The position numbers and the translations under genes were made by a program. Of a DNA stretch of 6,989 nucleotides, positions 1 through 6,221 are shown piece after piece. A model generated the notes under the pieces. It did not search any database. It was not told the DNA's origin and saw nothing but the letters and a program-made list of their open reading frames with translations. Origin of the DNA: Pseudomonadota bacterium (lineage in GTDB: Bacteria; Desulfobacterota; WTBG01; JAGOGO01); NCBI GenBank assembly GCA_021160085.1, contig JAGHDE010000029.1, positions 1 through 6,989 on the forward strand, read 5' to 3'. Every line of letters begins with the position of its first letter. Positions within the stretch are counted from its first letter, which is position 1.

Positions 1-780
1 ACGGAGAACCGTGCAGGGATAAACCTCCCCGTCCGCTCCAATGCAGCAGGAGTCTCTGCCGGCATTGCACAGAAATTCTTCCTTTTCCCGGTTCTCCTCC
101 CCGTCTATCAATGGCGGATCATAGGATTTCTCTAAAACCGAATTTTGAATATCTTCCGATGAAACCCGCAGATGAGATACAGATCGTTGCGGATCAGCCG
201 GAGTAAAGATCCGGAATGTGGGCTGAAAGGTAACACCTAAATCTGTCGTCAGATCCCTGATCAAGCCCAGTTCCTTCACATTCATTGTCATAACGACTGT
301 TTTTACGACAACATGGATTCCCGCCTCTTTCATCCATCGAAGATTTCGCAGTGTCGTATCAAAAGAGCCGCTTTTCCCCGTAATCCCGTCGTGAGTCTTT
401 GCGGTGGCCCCATAGAGGCTACATTCAACGGCCATGGGAGGGCTGTCAGCCAGCAGACGCAGGATCTCCCGACCGAGGAGCGTCCCATTCGTATAAACCG
501 TAGTGGCAAAACCCTTTTCATGAGCGTCTCGATATATATCCTTGAAATCTTTTCGCAGGGTCGGCTCCCCTCCCGTGAAGATGATCTTCAGACAGCCTGC
601 GTCTTTCAGCTGCCCAAGGATTGATGTTATTTCCTTAAAGGTTAATTCACCCTCCCCCTCTTTCTGGTAGCAATGAATGCAGGACAGATTGCACTTCGAT
701 GTCAACTCGAAAACGGTATTGAAAGGAATCCTGTACCGTCGGATTTTCTGAAGAAAAGTATTAAATGACGCTTCTTTCAT
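1..780 (-). CDS. Radical SAM/SPASM peptide-modifying enzyme, C-terminus cut by window edge
   Basis: The reading frame opens with ATG at 780 and stays open to base 1 (260 codons seen), so the 3' part is missing. The radical SAM cluster motif is C30-x3-C34-x2-C37 (CNLSCIHC), followed by FTGGEPTLR at 68-76. A SLYGAT...HDGITG segment at 121-135 is typical of PqqE/anSME-like SPASM enzymes. The start of a SPASM domain follows, with cysteines at 238, 245, 246 and 256 in a C-N-A-G...GEVYPC context; these would bind auxiliary iron-sulfur clusters. Such enzymes generate a 5'-deoxyadenosyl radical to modify peptides (C-C, thioether or other crosslinks, epimerisation) or mature sulfatases. The start is supported by GAGG overlapping the TGA of the upstream protease gene, 6 bases before the ATG. 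A PqqD protein and a B2-type protease directly upstream favour a RiPP maturase. The reaction and substrate cannot be told from the sequence. Confidence 0.93.
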   Translation of the reverse strand, partial: MKEASFNTFLQKIRRYRIPFNTVFELTSKCNLSCIHCYQKEGEGELTFKEITSILGQLKDAGCLKIIFTGGEPTLRKDFKDIYRDAHEKGFATTVYTNGTLLGREILRLLADSPPMAVECSLYGATAKTHDGITGKSGSFDTTLRNLRWMKEAGIHVVVKTVVMTMNVKELGLIRDLTTDLGVTFQPTFRIFTPADPQRSVSHLRVSSEDIQNSVLEKSYDPPLIDGEENREKEEFLCNAGRDSCCIGADGEVYPCTVLR

Positions 781-788
781 GGGAGACC

Positions 789-1226
789 TCATGGGTAAAC
801 ATAAAGAACGGCAAAGGATTCACTGGGATCAGTCTTCTCCAGAAAGGGGGATTCTTCGAAAACGAGCCAGCTGTGTCCATCAAAATGTCCGCAATCCTTT
901 CGGATGCCGTATGCAACATGAATATCGATTCCCTTTCTCCGGTAATAGGAAAAAAGGACGAGGGACCGAAAGAGGCAGGGACGCTTTACCTTCATACATT
1001 GCGCCAGGAGAAAACTCAGCAGTTCCCAGTATAATTGGGCTCTTTTCCTGTCTTCTGTTCCAAGCTGCCCGTTTTTCTCCCCCTTTAGATCCAAAATACG
1101 CAGGAGAGAGGGAAGCGGGTGGCGATTGATCCTGAAGGAAATAAGGACAAGGAGGATCAAAAGTTCTATAACAGCGATCCCGTTACGGGGCTGCAGGAGA
1201 AGAAAGACCTTCCTCAGGCGATTCAT
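789..1226 (-). CDS. Lasso-peptide B2-type transglutaminase-like protease
   Basis: This 145-residue protein matches the pattern of the lasso peptide biosynthesis B2 family (PF13471, transglutaminase-like core 3). Those proteins are cysteine proteases that remove the leader from a precursor peptide after its RRE partner delivers it. The visible pattern is a hydrophobic N-terminal segment at about 17-31, a basic stretch, then C84 in RPCLFRSL (catalytic Cys candidate) and H118 in DGHSWL (catalytic His). E124, a few residues later, sits where the family has its acidic residue. The ATG start lies inside the 3' end of the pqqD-like gene, giving a 44-base overlap in another frame. An AAGGAAGG is present but about 14 bases away. 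No later ATG exists before codon 78, and a TTG at codon 23 would cut the hydrophobic segment, so the long form is preferred. The stop is 8 bases before the radical SAM start. Family call fairly sure; true substrate unknown. Confidence 0.85.
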   Translation of the reverse strand: MNRLRKVFLLLQPRNGIAVIELLILLVLISFRINRHPLPSLLRILDLKGEKNGQLGTEDRKRAQLYWELLSFLLAQCMKVKRPCLFRSLVLFSYYRRKGIDIHVAYGIRKDCGHFDGHSWLVFEESPFLEKTDPSESFAVLYVYP

Positions 1227-1497
1227 GGATTTCGACCAGTCCTTCCTTCAGGAGATTATCTATGAGTTCCAGGATATCGCTTTTCGCGGTCTCAGGATCC
1301 ACATCATAATGATCGAGAATTTCTTTATGAATAGCGGAAAGTTCTTTCTTTCCATCAAGAGACTCCCAGAGAAATCTCCCCACTTCGTTCAACGTGTAAT
1401 AATAACCTGTGTCGAGGTTGAGAAGAACGCTGTCCTCTTCGACAACCCTCCAGGCTATTTTTTCACTTTTTGTAAAAAAGCTTTCCAACCGGTTCAT
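1183..1497 (-). CDS. PqqD-family peptide chaperone (RiPP recognition element)
   Basis: A 104-residue protein with the PqqD (PF05402) pattern: SVLLNLDTGYYYTLNEVGRFLW at about 23-44, then a DGKKEL turn and helices ending in LIDNLLKEGLVEI. Such proteins fold as a winged helix with a beta-sheet edge that binds the leader of a precursor peptide and presents it to a modifying enzyme: PqqE-type radical SAM enzymes in some systems, B2 protease and cyclase in lasso systems. The start is well supported by AGGGAGGG at 1503-1510, 5 bases before the ATG. The last 15 or so residues (ESPEEGLSSPAAP) form a tail that looks unconserved and overlaps the start of the B2 gene. Being next to both a B2 protease and a radical SAM enzyme, it could serve either or both. 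It cannot bind without a precursor, which is not visible here. Confidence 0.9.
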   Translation of the reverse strand: MNRLESFFTKSEKIAWRVVEEDSVLLNLDTGYYYTLNEVGRFLWESLDGKKELSAIHKEILDHYDVDPETAKSDILELIDNLLKEGLVEIHESPEEGLSSPAAP

Positions 1498-1557
1498 TTT
1501 TACCCTCCCTTCTGTTCAGCCGATTTATGCAACACAATGGCGACTCACACCACAGCT

Positions 1558-2652
1558 TCATTCATCTTTTGTACCCTGACAAAACATCCCACAATACGAA
1601 GCAATCGAGCGGGTCTTATTCTTCCAGCCCTCTATAAGGGGAAATTTAATTACCCTTTCCAAAAATTCCGGCATATTTCCATGTCTTGAGGCAATCCTGC
1701 GAAAGGGAAAGAAATGTCTCTCTACCGCTCCCGGTTTTAATGCGTCGAGAACCGCCGGCGGTATCGAAACATCTAATGTATCCCTGGTCCATGTGAGAGA
1801 ATGATAGACCGGCTTTCCCAGTTTCTTGTATTTCACCCATCGAACCAACTCATCCCAGGGCAGGTCCGATTCGCAAGCTCGAACAGCAAGGGCGAGATCC
1901 ATCAAATGAATAAGAAGCGCCATGGGACGGTGAAAAACGAGGTGGGTGCATAGAAAAGGTATCAAAAACATTGGCGCCAGGACAGGAATATGCTTGCTTT
2001 CTGATGTTTTCAGCAGTCGTATTTGATCCCATACTTCCTTGCTGCTCAGAAAAGGCTCTCTCGTCCAAATTGATGTAACGGATTCCCATTGAAGATCGAT
2101 ACAAATCCCGGGATATTGGTCATTTGAAAAATGAACCGAATCAAAATATTCCTTTGTAAAAGACTTTCCCCGTGAGGAAAAGCCCAGATCATTCAGTATC
2201 GTATTGGCATCGCCAAAACTGTTAAACGGAATAACGATATCGATATCGGTGTATGGTCTCAAATCGCCGGGACGATAGAATTCCAGAGCGACGGCGGGGC
2301 CCTTAATAATATAAAAGGGAATTCGGGCTTTCTCTAAAGCTGACGCAACAATTTCCATAAAATGTCTAAGAAGGAGAATAAGCGCCGTATTCTCAAAAGA
2401 AGCCTGCTTTAAACTCTGTTTGAAATCGTTCGGGATCGTCTCCCAGGATTCAGTGCCGGACAGCACATGGTAGGCAATGGGAAGAAGCTTGTGGAAACGA
2501 AGAAAAGTAAAAATATCCCCCCATTGCGACTCTTTTAGGAGAGGCGCAATCGTTCCGGGAACCGGCGTGCTTCCATAGAATGAACGAAGGATTTCCAGGA
2601 TTAGTCCATTGTAAACAGAGAAAAATTTTGATTCGTTCATTGATGCAAACAC
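1558..2652 (-). CDS. PF14907-type nucleotidyltransferase family protein
   Basis: A protein of 364 residues that resembles the NTP_transf_5 family (PF14907), a branch of the polymerase beta-like nucleotidyltransferases. The core is visible as IKGPAVALEFY (K117, G118) followed by LRPYTDIDIVI with D136 and D138 as the probable metal-binding pair. A third acidic position is likely D186 in CIDLQWE; the family usually shows a DLHW-like motif, so the histidine is glutamine here. The N-terminal ~100 residues and the C-terminal half are helical-looking with no recognised motif. Members often sit beside PqqD, B2, HPr-kinase-like or asparagine-synthetase-like genes in lasso and exosortase-associated loci, where a role in decorating peptides is suspected. 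The actual reaction is unknown. The listed start is GTG at 2652, with GAGGA about 13 bases upstream. ATG at 2640 (MNESKFF) is an equal alternative, overlapping the stop of a tiny upstream ORF. Confidence 0.85.
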   Translation of the reverse strand: MFASMNESKFFSVYNGLILEILRSFYGSTPVPGTIAPLLKESQWGDIFTFLRFHKLLPIAYHVLSGTESWETIPNDFKQSLKQASFENTALILLLRHFMEIVASALEKARIPFYIIKGPAVALEFYRPGDLRPYTDIDIVIPFNSFGDANTILNDLGFSSRGKSFTKEYFDSVHFSNDQYPGICIDLQWESVTSIWTREPFLSSKEVWDQIRLLKTSESKHIPVLAPMFLIPFLCTHLVFHRPMALLIHLMDLALAVRACESDLPWDELVRWVKYKKLGKPVYHSLTWTRDTLDVSIPPAVLDALKPGAVERHFFPFRRIASRHGNMPEFLERVIKFPLIEGWKNKTRSIASYCGMFCQGTKDE

Positions 2653-2690
2653 TTTCTATTAGGAGTCCTCGTAGGAGAAAACAGTCTCAT
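2637..2690 (-). other. Possible 17-codon leader ORF coupled to the nucleotidyltransferase gene
   Basis: In the untranslated leader downstream of the proposed promoter, an ATG at 2690 opens a 17-codon frame (MRLFSPTRTPNRKCLHQ). It ends at TGA sharing an ATGA with the alternative nucleotidyltransferase start at 2640. A GGAAG lies 4 bases upstream of its ATG, a short but usable spacing. This could be a translation-coupling leader peptide. It is too short and lacks the leader/core division expected of a normal RiPP precursor. Chance occurrence is quite possible in a stretch this short. Confidence 0.2.
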
Positions 2691-2763
2691 TCATCTTCCA
2701 GTTTTGTATTCGAGACTACTGATCTTACTGCAACATCCTGCCAACACTCAAAAACCGTTCAAA

Positions 2764-2792
2764 TTTGTATCATTGTTGGATAATTCCGTCAA
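2764..2792 (-). promoter_or_regulatory. Predicted sigma-70 promoter of the peptide-modification cassette
   Basis: Read on the minus strand: TTGACG (2792-2787, five of six matches to the -35 consensus), a 17-base spacer, then TACAAA (2769-2764, four of six to the -10 consensus). TG one base upstream of it makes an extended -10. Transcription would start near 2757, leaving a leader of about 105 bases before the GTG at 2652. No other good box pair was seen on this strand in the spacer. It should drive the four minus-strand genes as one unit. Confidence 0.55.
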
Positions 2793-2850
2793 CCATAATA
2801 CACCCTCTAAAATAAAACCGGGGTAGTTTAACCCTATTGCCTTAGCCAAA

Positions 2851-2865
2851 TCCAGAAATACTGGA
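2851..2865. repeat. Small perfect inverted repeat in the spacer
   Basis: TCCAG, five-base loop AAATA, CTGGA: a perfect 5-bp stem. The flanking bases continue GGAATCCCAG...GTCATCCCCG to about 2890, a wording reminiscent of the GTCATTCCCG/GGGAATCCAG-type dispersed intergenic repeats common in proteobacteria. It may be a decayed copy of such an element. No second copy is present in the window, so repeat status is unproven. Confidence 0.3.
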
Positions 2866-3017
2866 ATCCCAGCCAGCGCTGTCATCCCCGTATTTGTCTT
2901 TTCATTTTCATGCTTGAACGGAAGAGCGCCTTATGCCATAATATTTTTAATTTTTTGAAGGTGAATCAGGGCAGTATTTATTAGCTCGGGTTTGAATTTA
3001 TGGTTTTCATTCAGTTG

Positions 3018-3046
3018 TTGTTCGTTTTTAAATACTATGTTATGTA
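3018..3046 (+). promoter_or_regulatory. Tentative promoter for alr and the purine genes
   Basis: TTGTTC (3018-3023) and TATGTA (3041-3046) are spaced by 17 bases, with an AT-rich surround, about 28 bases upstream of the alr TTG codon. Overlapping alternatives (TTGTTG at 3015, TATGTT at 3036) fit almost as well with other spacings, so the exact boxes are uncertain. No PurR-type palindrome or purine riboswitch fold was recognised here. Confidence 0.3.
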
Positions 3047-3073
3047 TTGTAAAATTAATTCGAGGTTTGAATA

Positions 3074-4213
3074 TTGATAGAATCATTAGTTGATCATTCT
3101 ACCAGAGCAGAGATTGATTTAGATGCTTTATCTTTTAATCTTAACCAGATTCGAAGTTTGGTAGGAAAAGGGAAAAAAATTCTCGCAGTTGTAAAAGCAA
3201 ATGCATATGGTCATGGCATCGTTCCCATTGCCCGCGAGTTAGACTCTCTGGGAGTGGATTCCTTTGGTGTTGCTTTTCTTGAAGAGGGGATTCAACTCCG
3301 AAAGGCTGGTGTCCAAAAACCGATTATCCTGCTCGGAGGAGTTTTTTCTTCTCAAATTGAAAGTGTTTTTGCCTTTAATCTCACTCCGGTCGTTTATGAT
3401 CTTCGATTGGCACGTTTTATAGAAGACGAGGGGAAACGGCAGCAGAAAAAACTCCCGGTTCACATAAAAATTGACACTGGGATGAATCGTTTGGGGGTGC
3501 CTTATGACGAGGTCAAAGAGTTCTTTGTTAATATCCGGAACTTCGATCATATAGAAACAGTGGGTCTGCTCTCCCATTTTTCGTCAGCTCATCTGCGGGA
3601 TAGCAACAGTCGAAAGTTTACCGAAGATCAGAGTAAAAGGTTTAAAAGGGCTGTAAAAATAGTCCAAAATCTAAATTTTGATATCCCCTTGTTCCATATG
3701 ACAAACAGCGCGGCTATCATAGAAGGAATTATGCCCGAATTAAACATGGTAAGGGTGGGGATTATGCTTTACGGGGCATCTCCTTCAAGTGATTTGGAAG
3801 ATACTATTCATCTAAAGCCGGTTATGACCTTAAAAACATCAATTATTCAGATAAAAACCCTTCCTCCCTCTTCTTTTATCAGTTATGGCCGCACCTTCTG
3901 CACTAAAAAGACAAGCCTTATCGCTACCCTCGCTATTGGCTATGGGGATGGTTATAATTATCGTTTATCCAATCGAGGCAAGGTGCTTATTCAAGGTAAA
4001 ACAGCCCCAATTGTGGGGTCGGTTTGTATGGACTTGACCATGGCTGATATCACAGACATTCCTGAAGCAAAGGCAGGTGACGAGGTTGTAGTGTTTGGAT
4101 GTCAAGGTAAAAATATCATTCCCCTTGGAGAAGTTGCCCAATGGGCAGATATCATACCCTACGAAATTCTTTGCGGAATAAGTTCTCGGGTTCCCCGAAT
4201 ATACAAAAACTAA
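3074..4213 (+). CDS. alr: Alanine racemase (PLP-dependent)
   Basis: Interconverts L- and D-alanine in the cytoplasm, supplying D-alanine for peptidoglycan. The 379 residues match the family length. Visible landmarks: AEIDLDAL at 12-19, the PLP-lysine K41 in AVVKANAYGHG, R227 in MVRVGIMLYG (contacts the PLP ring nitrogen), the second catalytic base Y271 in ISYGRTF, GYGDGY at 289-294 (usually GYADGY), CMD at 318-320, and the C-terminal PYEILCGISSRVPR. The start is TTG: an in-frame TGA lies two codons upstream, no ATG precedes the conserved N-terminus, and GAGG at 3062-3065 is 8 bases ahead. It lies 45 bases upstream of purH on the same strand and may lead the operon. All catalytic residues are present, so an ordinary active racemase is expected; a role for it in the divergent peptide cassette would be speculation. 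Confidence 0.96.
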   Translation: MIESLVDHSTRAEIDLDALSFNLNQIRSLVGKGKKILAVVKANAYGHGIVPIARELDSLGVDSFGVAFLEEGIQLRKAGVQKPIILLGGVFSSQIESVFAFNLTPVVYDLRLARFIEDEGKRQQKKLPVHIKIDTGMNRLGVPYDEVKEFFVNIRNFDHIETVGLLSHFSSAHLRDSNSRKFTEDQSKRFKRAVKIVQNLNFDIPLFHMTNSAAIIEGIMPELNMVRVGIMLYGASPSSDLEDTIHLKPVMTLKTSIIQIKTLPPSSFISYGRTFCTKKTSLIATLAIGYGDGYNYRLSNRGKVLIQGKTAPIVGSVCMDLTMADITDIPEAKAGDEVVVFGCQGKNIIPLGEVAQWADIIPYEILCGISSRVPRIYKN

Positions 4214-4258
4214 AACACAAATTATTAAACGTCAGCAAAAAAGGAGGAAAAAGACAAA

Positions 4259-4849
4259 ATGAGAAAAATCAGGCGAGCATTGGTCAGTGTTTCTGACAAG
4301 CAGGGGGTGGCGGAGTTAAGCCGGAAATTACAGGAGATGGGGGTTGAGATACTCTCTACCGGAGGCACTGCGCGAACGCTCAGAGATGCCGGGATAACTG
4401 TAATCGACGTTTCCGATTATACCGGCTTTCCGGAGATAATGGATGGACGCGTCAAAACTCTTCATCCCAAAATTCACGGGGCTTTGCTGGGGAAACGAGA
4501 TAATGAGAACCACATAGAGCAGATGAAACAGCATGACATAAAACCCATAGACCTTGTGGTTGTCAATCTTTATCCTTTTGAAAAAACAGTTGCTAAGCCT
4601 GACTGCTCTTTAGAAGAAGCCATCGAAAATATCGATATTGGAGGACCCACCATGTTACGCTCAGCAGCTAAAAATTATAATGATGTGGCAGTGGTGATAG
4701 ATTCAAAAGATTATGAGGAAATCATCAATGAAATGAAAAGATCAGATGGATCCCTTTCGCTGGAAACCCGTTTTCGACTGGCCAAAAAGGTGTTCCAGTC
4801 AACTTGTCAATATGATAAAGCAATTGTAGACTATTTAGCGGGAGTATAA
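4259..4849 (+). CDS. purH: IMP cyclohydrolase, PurH N-terminal domain only
   Basis: Catalyses ring closure of FAICAR to IMP, the last step of de novo purine synthesis. Bacterial PurH is normally a protein of about 510-530 residues with this MGS-like cyclohydrolase domain followed by AICAR formyltransferase. Here the protein stops at 196 residues, right at the domain boundary ([12 protein letters not shown]). Key motifs are intact: SVSDK at 10-14, STGGTA at 33-38, [12 protein letters not shown] at 63-74 with K66, NLYPF at 103-107 with Y105, and [16 protein letters not shown] at 124-139 with D126 and K138. The start is supported by AAGGAGG at 4241-4247, 11 bases before the ATG. The 76 bases that follow carry no trace of the formyltransferase domain, so this looks like a true single-domain gene and not a recent frameshift. 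A separate AICAR formyltransferase (PurH C-domain or PurP) must exist elsewhere if the pathway is complete. Confidence 0.93.
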   Translation: MRKIRRALVSVSDKQGVAELSRKLQEMGVEILSTGGTARTLRDAGITVIDVSDYTGFPEIMDGRVKTLHPKIHGALLGKRDNENHIEQMKQHDIKPIDLVVVNLYPFEKTVAKPDCSLEEAIENIDIGGPTMLRSAAKNYNDVAVVIDSKDYEEIINEMKRSDGSLSLETRFRLAKKVFQSTCQYDKAIVDYLAGV

Positions 4850-4925
4850 TCTGTTTTTCCAGAAATAATTTTGGGAATCGTAGTTTTGCTGTTCAATAGA
4901 CTTTGAATCAGTTTTTGGATAAAAA

Positions 4926-6203
4926 ATGAAAAAGATACTTGTTGTTGGAAGTGGAGGGCGTGAACACGCCCTGGTCTGGAAATTGTCTTCCAGCCAACAT
5001 ATAAGCAAAATATACTGCGCTTCGGGAAATGCCGGAATTGCCCATCTAACAGAATGCATTTCCATTAATCCCGATGATATTACCGGATTGGCCAAATTTG
5101 CGGAAAAAGAGTCAATTGACCTGACAATCGTAGGGCCGGAAATTCCTCTTACTATGGGTATCGTTGATTCCTTTAGGCAACGGGGTTTGCCCATTTTTGG
5201 ACCAGATTCCCAAGCAGCAGAATTAGAGGGGAGCAAGGTTTTTGCCAAAGAATTTATGAAAAAATATAATATACCAACAGCTGATTATCAAATCTTCTTT
5301 TCTCCTGATAAAGCAAAAAAATATGTCTTGGACCATGGCGCCCCGCTCACCATCAAGGCCGATGGGTTGGCAGCAGGAAAGGGAGTTTTTCTGGCAATGA
5401 CAGAAAAGTCGGCATTGGATGCAATTGAGACTATCATGGTTAAGAAAGCCTTTGGAAATGCTGGCAAAAGAATAGTCATAGAAGAATTTCTTCGGGGAGA
5501 AGAGGCCTCTCTCATCGTATTTACAGATGGAAAAACCATACTGCCCATGCCTTTTTCTCAGGATCACAAAGCTGTTTATGAAGGAGATAAAGGCCCTAAT
5601 ACCGGAGGGATGGGGGCATATAGTCCAGCTCCGGTAGCTACCCCTGCGGTGCGTGAAAAAGCAATGGAAAGAATTATGATGCCCGCCATAAAGGGAATGG
5701 CCGCCGAAGGGAGAACGTATAAAGGAATTCTTTATGCCGGATTAATGATTGTCGATGGAGAACCCCGGTTACTCGAATTTAATGTCCGATTTGGCGATCC
5801 GGAAACGCAACCACTGCTTATGAGAATGAAGAGTGATATGCTCCCGGTTTTGGAGTCAGTCATAGAAAATAATCTTCAAGAGGTTGAATTTGAATGGGAC
5901 CCAAGACCGGCTGTTTGTGTGGTTATGGCATCGTCAGGATATCCCGGTAGTTACGAAAAAGGAAAGGTTATATCGGGACTGAAAGAGGTGGAACAAATGG
6001 AGAACACTCAGGTTTTTCATGCGGGCACAGCTTTTAAAAACGGTCAAGTTGTAACCAATGGGGGAAGAGTTCTTGGCGTTACTGCTTTAGGGGAAACCAT
6101 TCAGAAGGCTATAGATCAAACGTATGAAGCAGTATCAAAGATTGATTGGGAAGGGGTCTATTATCGAAGGGATATAGGGAATAAAGCCCTGGGACATAAT
6201 TAA
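4926..6203 (+). CDS. purD: Phosphoribosylamine-glycine ligase (GAR synthetase)
   Basis: ATP-dependent ligation of glycine to 5-phosphoribosylamine, the second step of purine synthesis, in the cytoplasm. Full length for the family at 425 residues. Domains in order: N domain with VVGSGGREHAL at 6-16 and VGPEIPL at 69-75; ATP-grasp region with GPDSQAAELEGSKVFAKEF at 92-110, IKADGLAAGKGV at 143-154 and EEFLRGEEAS at 186-195; the QDHKAVYEGDKGPNTGGMGAY segment at 212-232; the metal-binding LEFNVRFGDPETQ at 283-295; then the C domain. Every motif is intact. The ATG at 4926 gives the canonical MKKILVVGSGGREH start, but its ribosome site is poor (only GGAT about 5 bases ahead). Expression may depend on readthrough from purH, 76 bases upstream. 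purE follows 18 bases after its stop. Confidence 0.97.
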   Translation: MKKILVVGSGGREHALVWKLSSSQHISKIYCASGNAGIAHLTECISINPDDITGLAKFAEKESIDLTIVGPEIPLTMGIVDSFRQRGLPIFGPDSQAAELEGSKVFAKEFMKKYNIPTADYQIFFSPDKAKKYVLDHGAPLTIKADGLAAGKGVFLAMTEKSALDAIETIMVKKAFGNAGKRIVIEEFLRGEEASLIVFTDGKTILPMPFSQDHKAVYEGDKGPNTGGMGAYSPAPVATPAVREKAMERIMMPAIKGMAAEGRTYKGILYAGLMIVDGEPRLLEFNVRFGDPETQPLLMRMKSDMLPVLESVIENNLQEVEFEWDPRPAVCVVMASSGYPGSYEKGKVISGLKEVEQMENTQVFHAGTAFKNGQVVTNGGRVLGVTALGETIQKAIDQTYEAVSKIDWEGVYYRRDIGNKALGHN

Positions 6204-6221
6204 TTAACTGGAAGGTTCGCT

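Larger units (their letters stand above)
2653..3073. other. Divergent intergenic region, AT-rich, no convincing gene
   Basis: This 421-base spacer separates the minus-strand cassette from alr and carries promoters for both directions. It contains only very short open frames: an 8-codon frame with a good ribosome site (ATG at 2796, MVDGIIQQ) lying upstream of and across the -35 box, an 18-codon GTG frame at 2747, and the 17-codon frame listed separately. None looks like a clear precursor peptide. A small hairpin (2851-2865) sits in the middle. The part nearest alr (about 2940-3073) is strongly AT-rich. No clear terminator, operator or tRNA was seen. Confidence 0.7.

Noticed and set aside
313..624. 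103-codon plus-strand open frame
   Set aside because: It lies wholly opposite the radical SAM gene, whose minus-strand reading has clear motifs. The plus-strand protein has no recognisable pattern.
1126..1689. 187-codon plus-strand open frame
   Set aside because: It runs antisense across the B2, PqqD and nucleotidyltransferase genes. The protein is rich in unpatterned F/H/R and no family is recognisable, so it is a shadow frame.
2580..2783. 67-codon plus-strand frame considered as a precursor peptide
   Set aside because: Its first third is antisense to the nucleotidyltransferase and it crosses the cassette promoter on the wrong strand. Serine-rich low-complexity with no leader/core look.
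2770..2796. 8-codon frame MVDGIIQQ on the minus strand with a good ribosome site
   Set aside because: Its start codon lies upstream of the predicted -35 box and the frame covers the spacer, so the proposed transcript would not include it. Too short to be a precursor.
2821..2834. GGGT ... ACCC inverted repeat as an operator or terminator
   Set aside because: A four-base stem is expected by chance and has no T-run or second copy.
3074..4213. alr as a D-amino-acid-forming partner of the divergent peptide cassette
   Set aside because: It is on the opposite strand with its own promoter region, is co-directional with purine genes and is a canonical alanine racemase. Nothing ties it to the cassette beyond proximity.
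4850..4925. Remnant of the AICAR formyltransferase domain or an internal promoter between purH and purD
   Set aside because: Translations of these 76 bases show no formyltransferase pattern, and the TTGGGA...CAATAG pair is too far from consensus for a promoter call.
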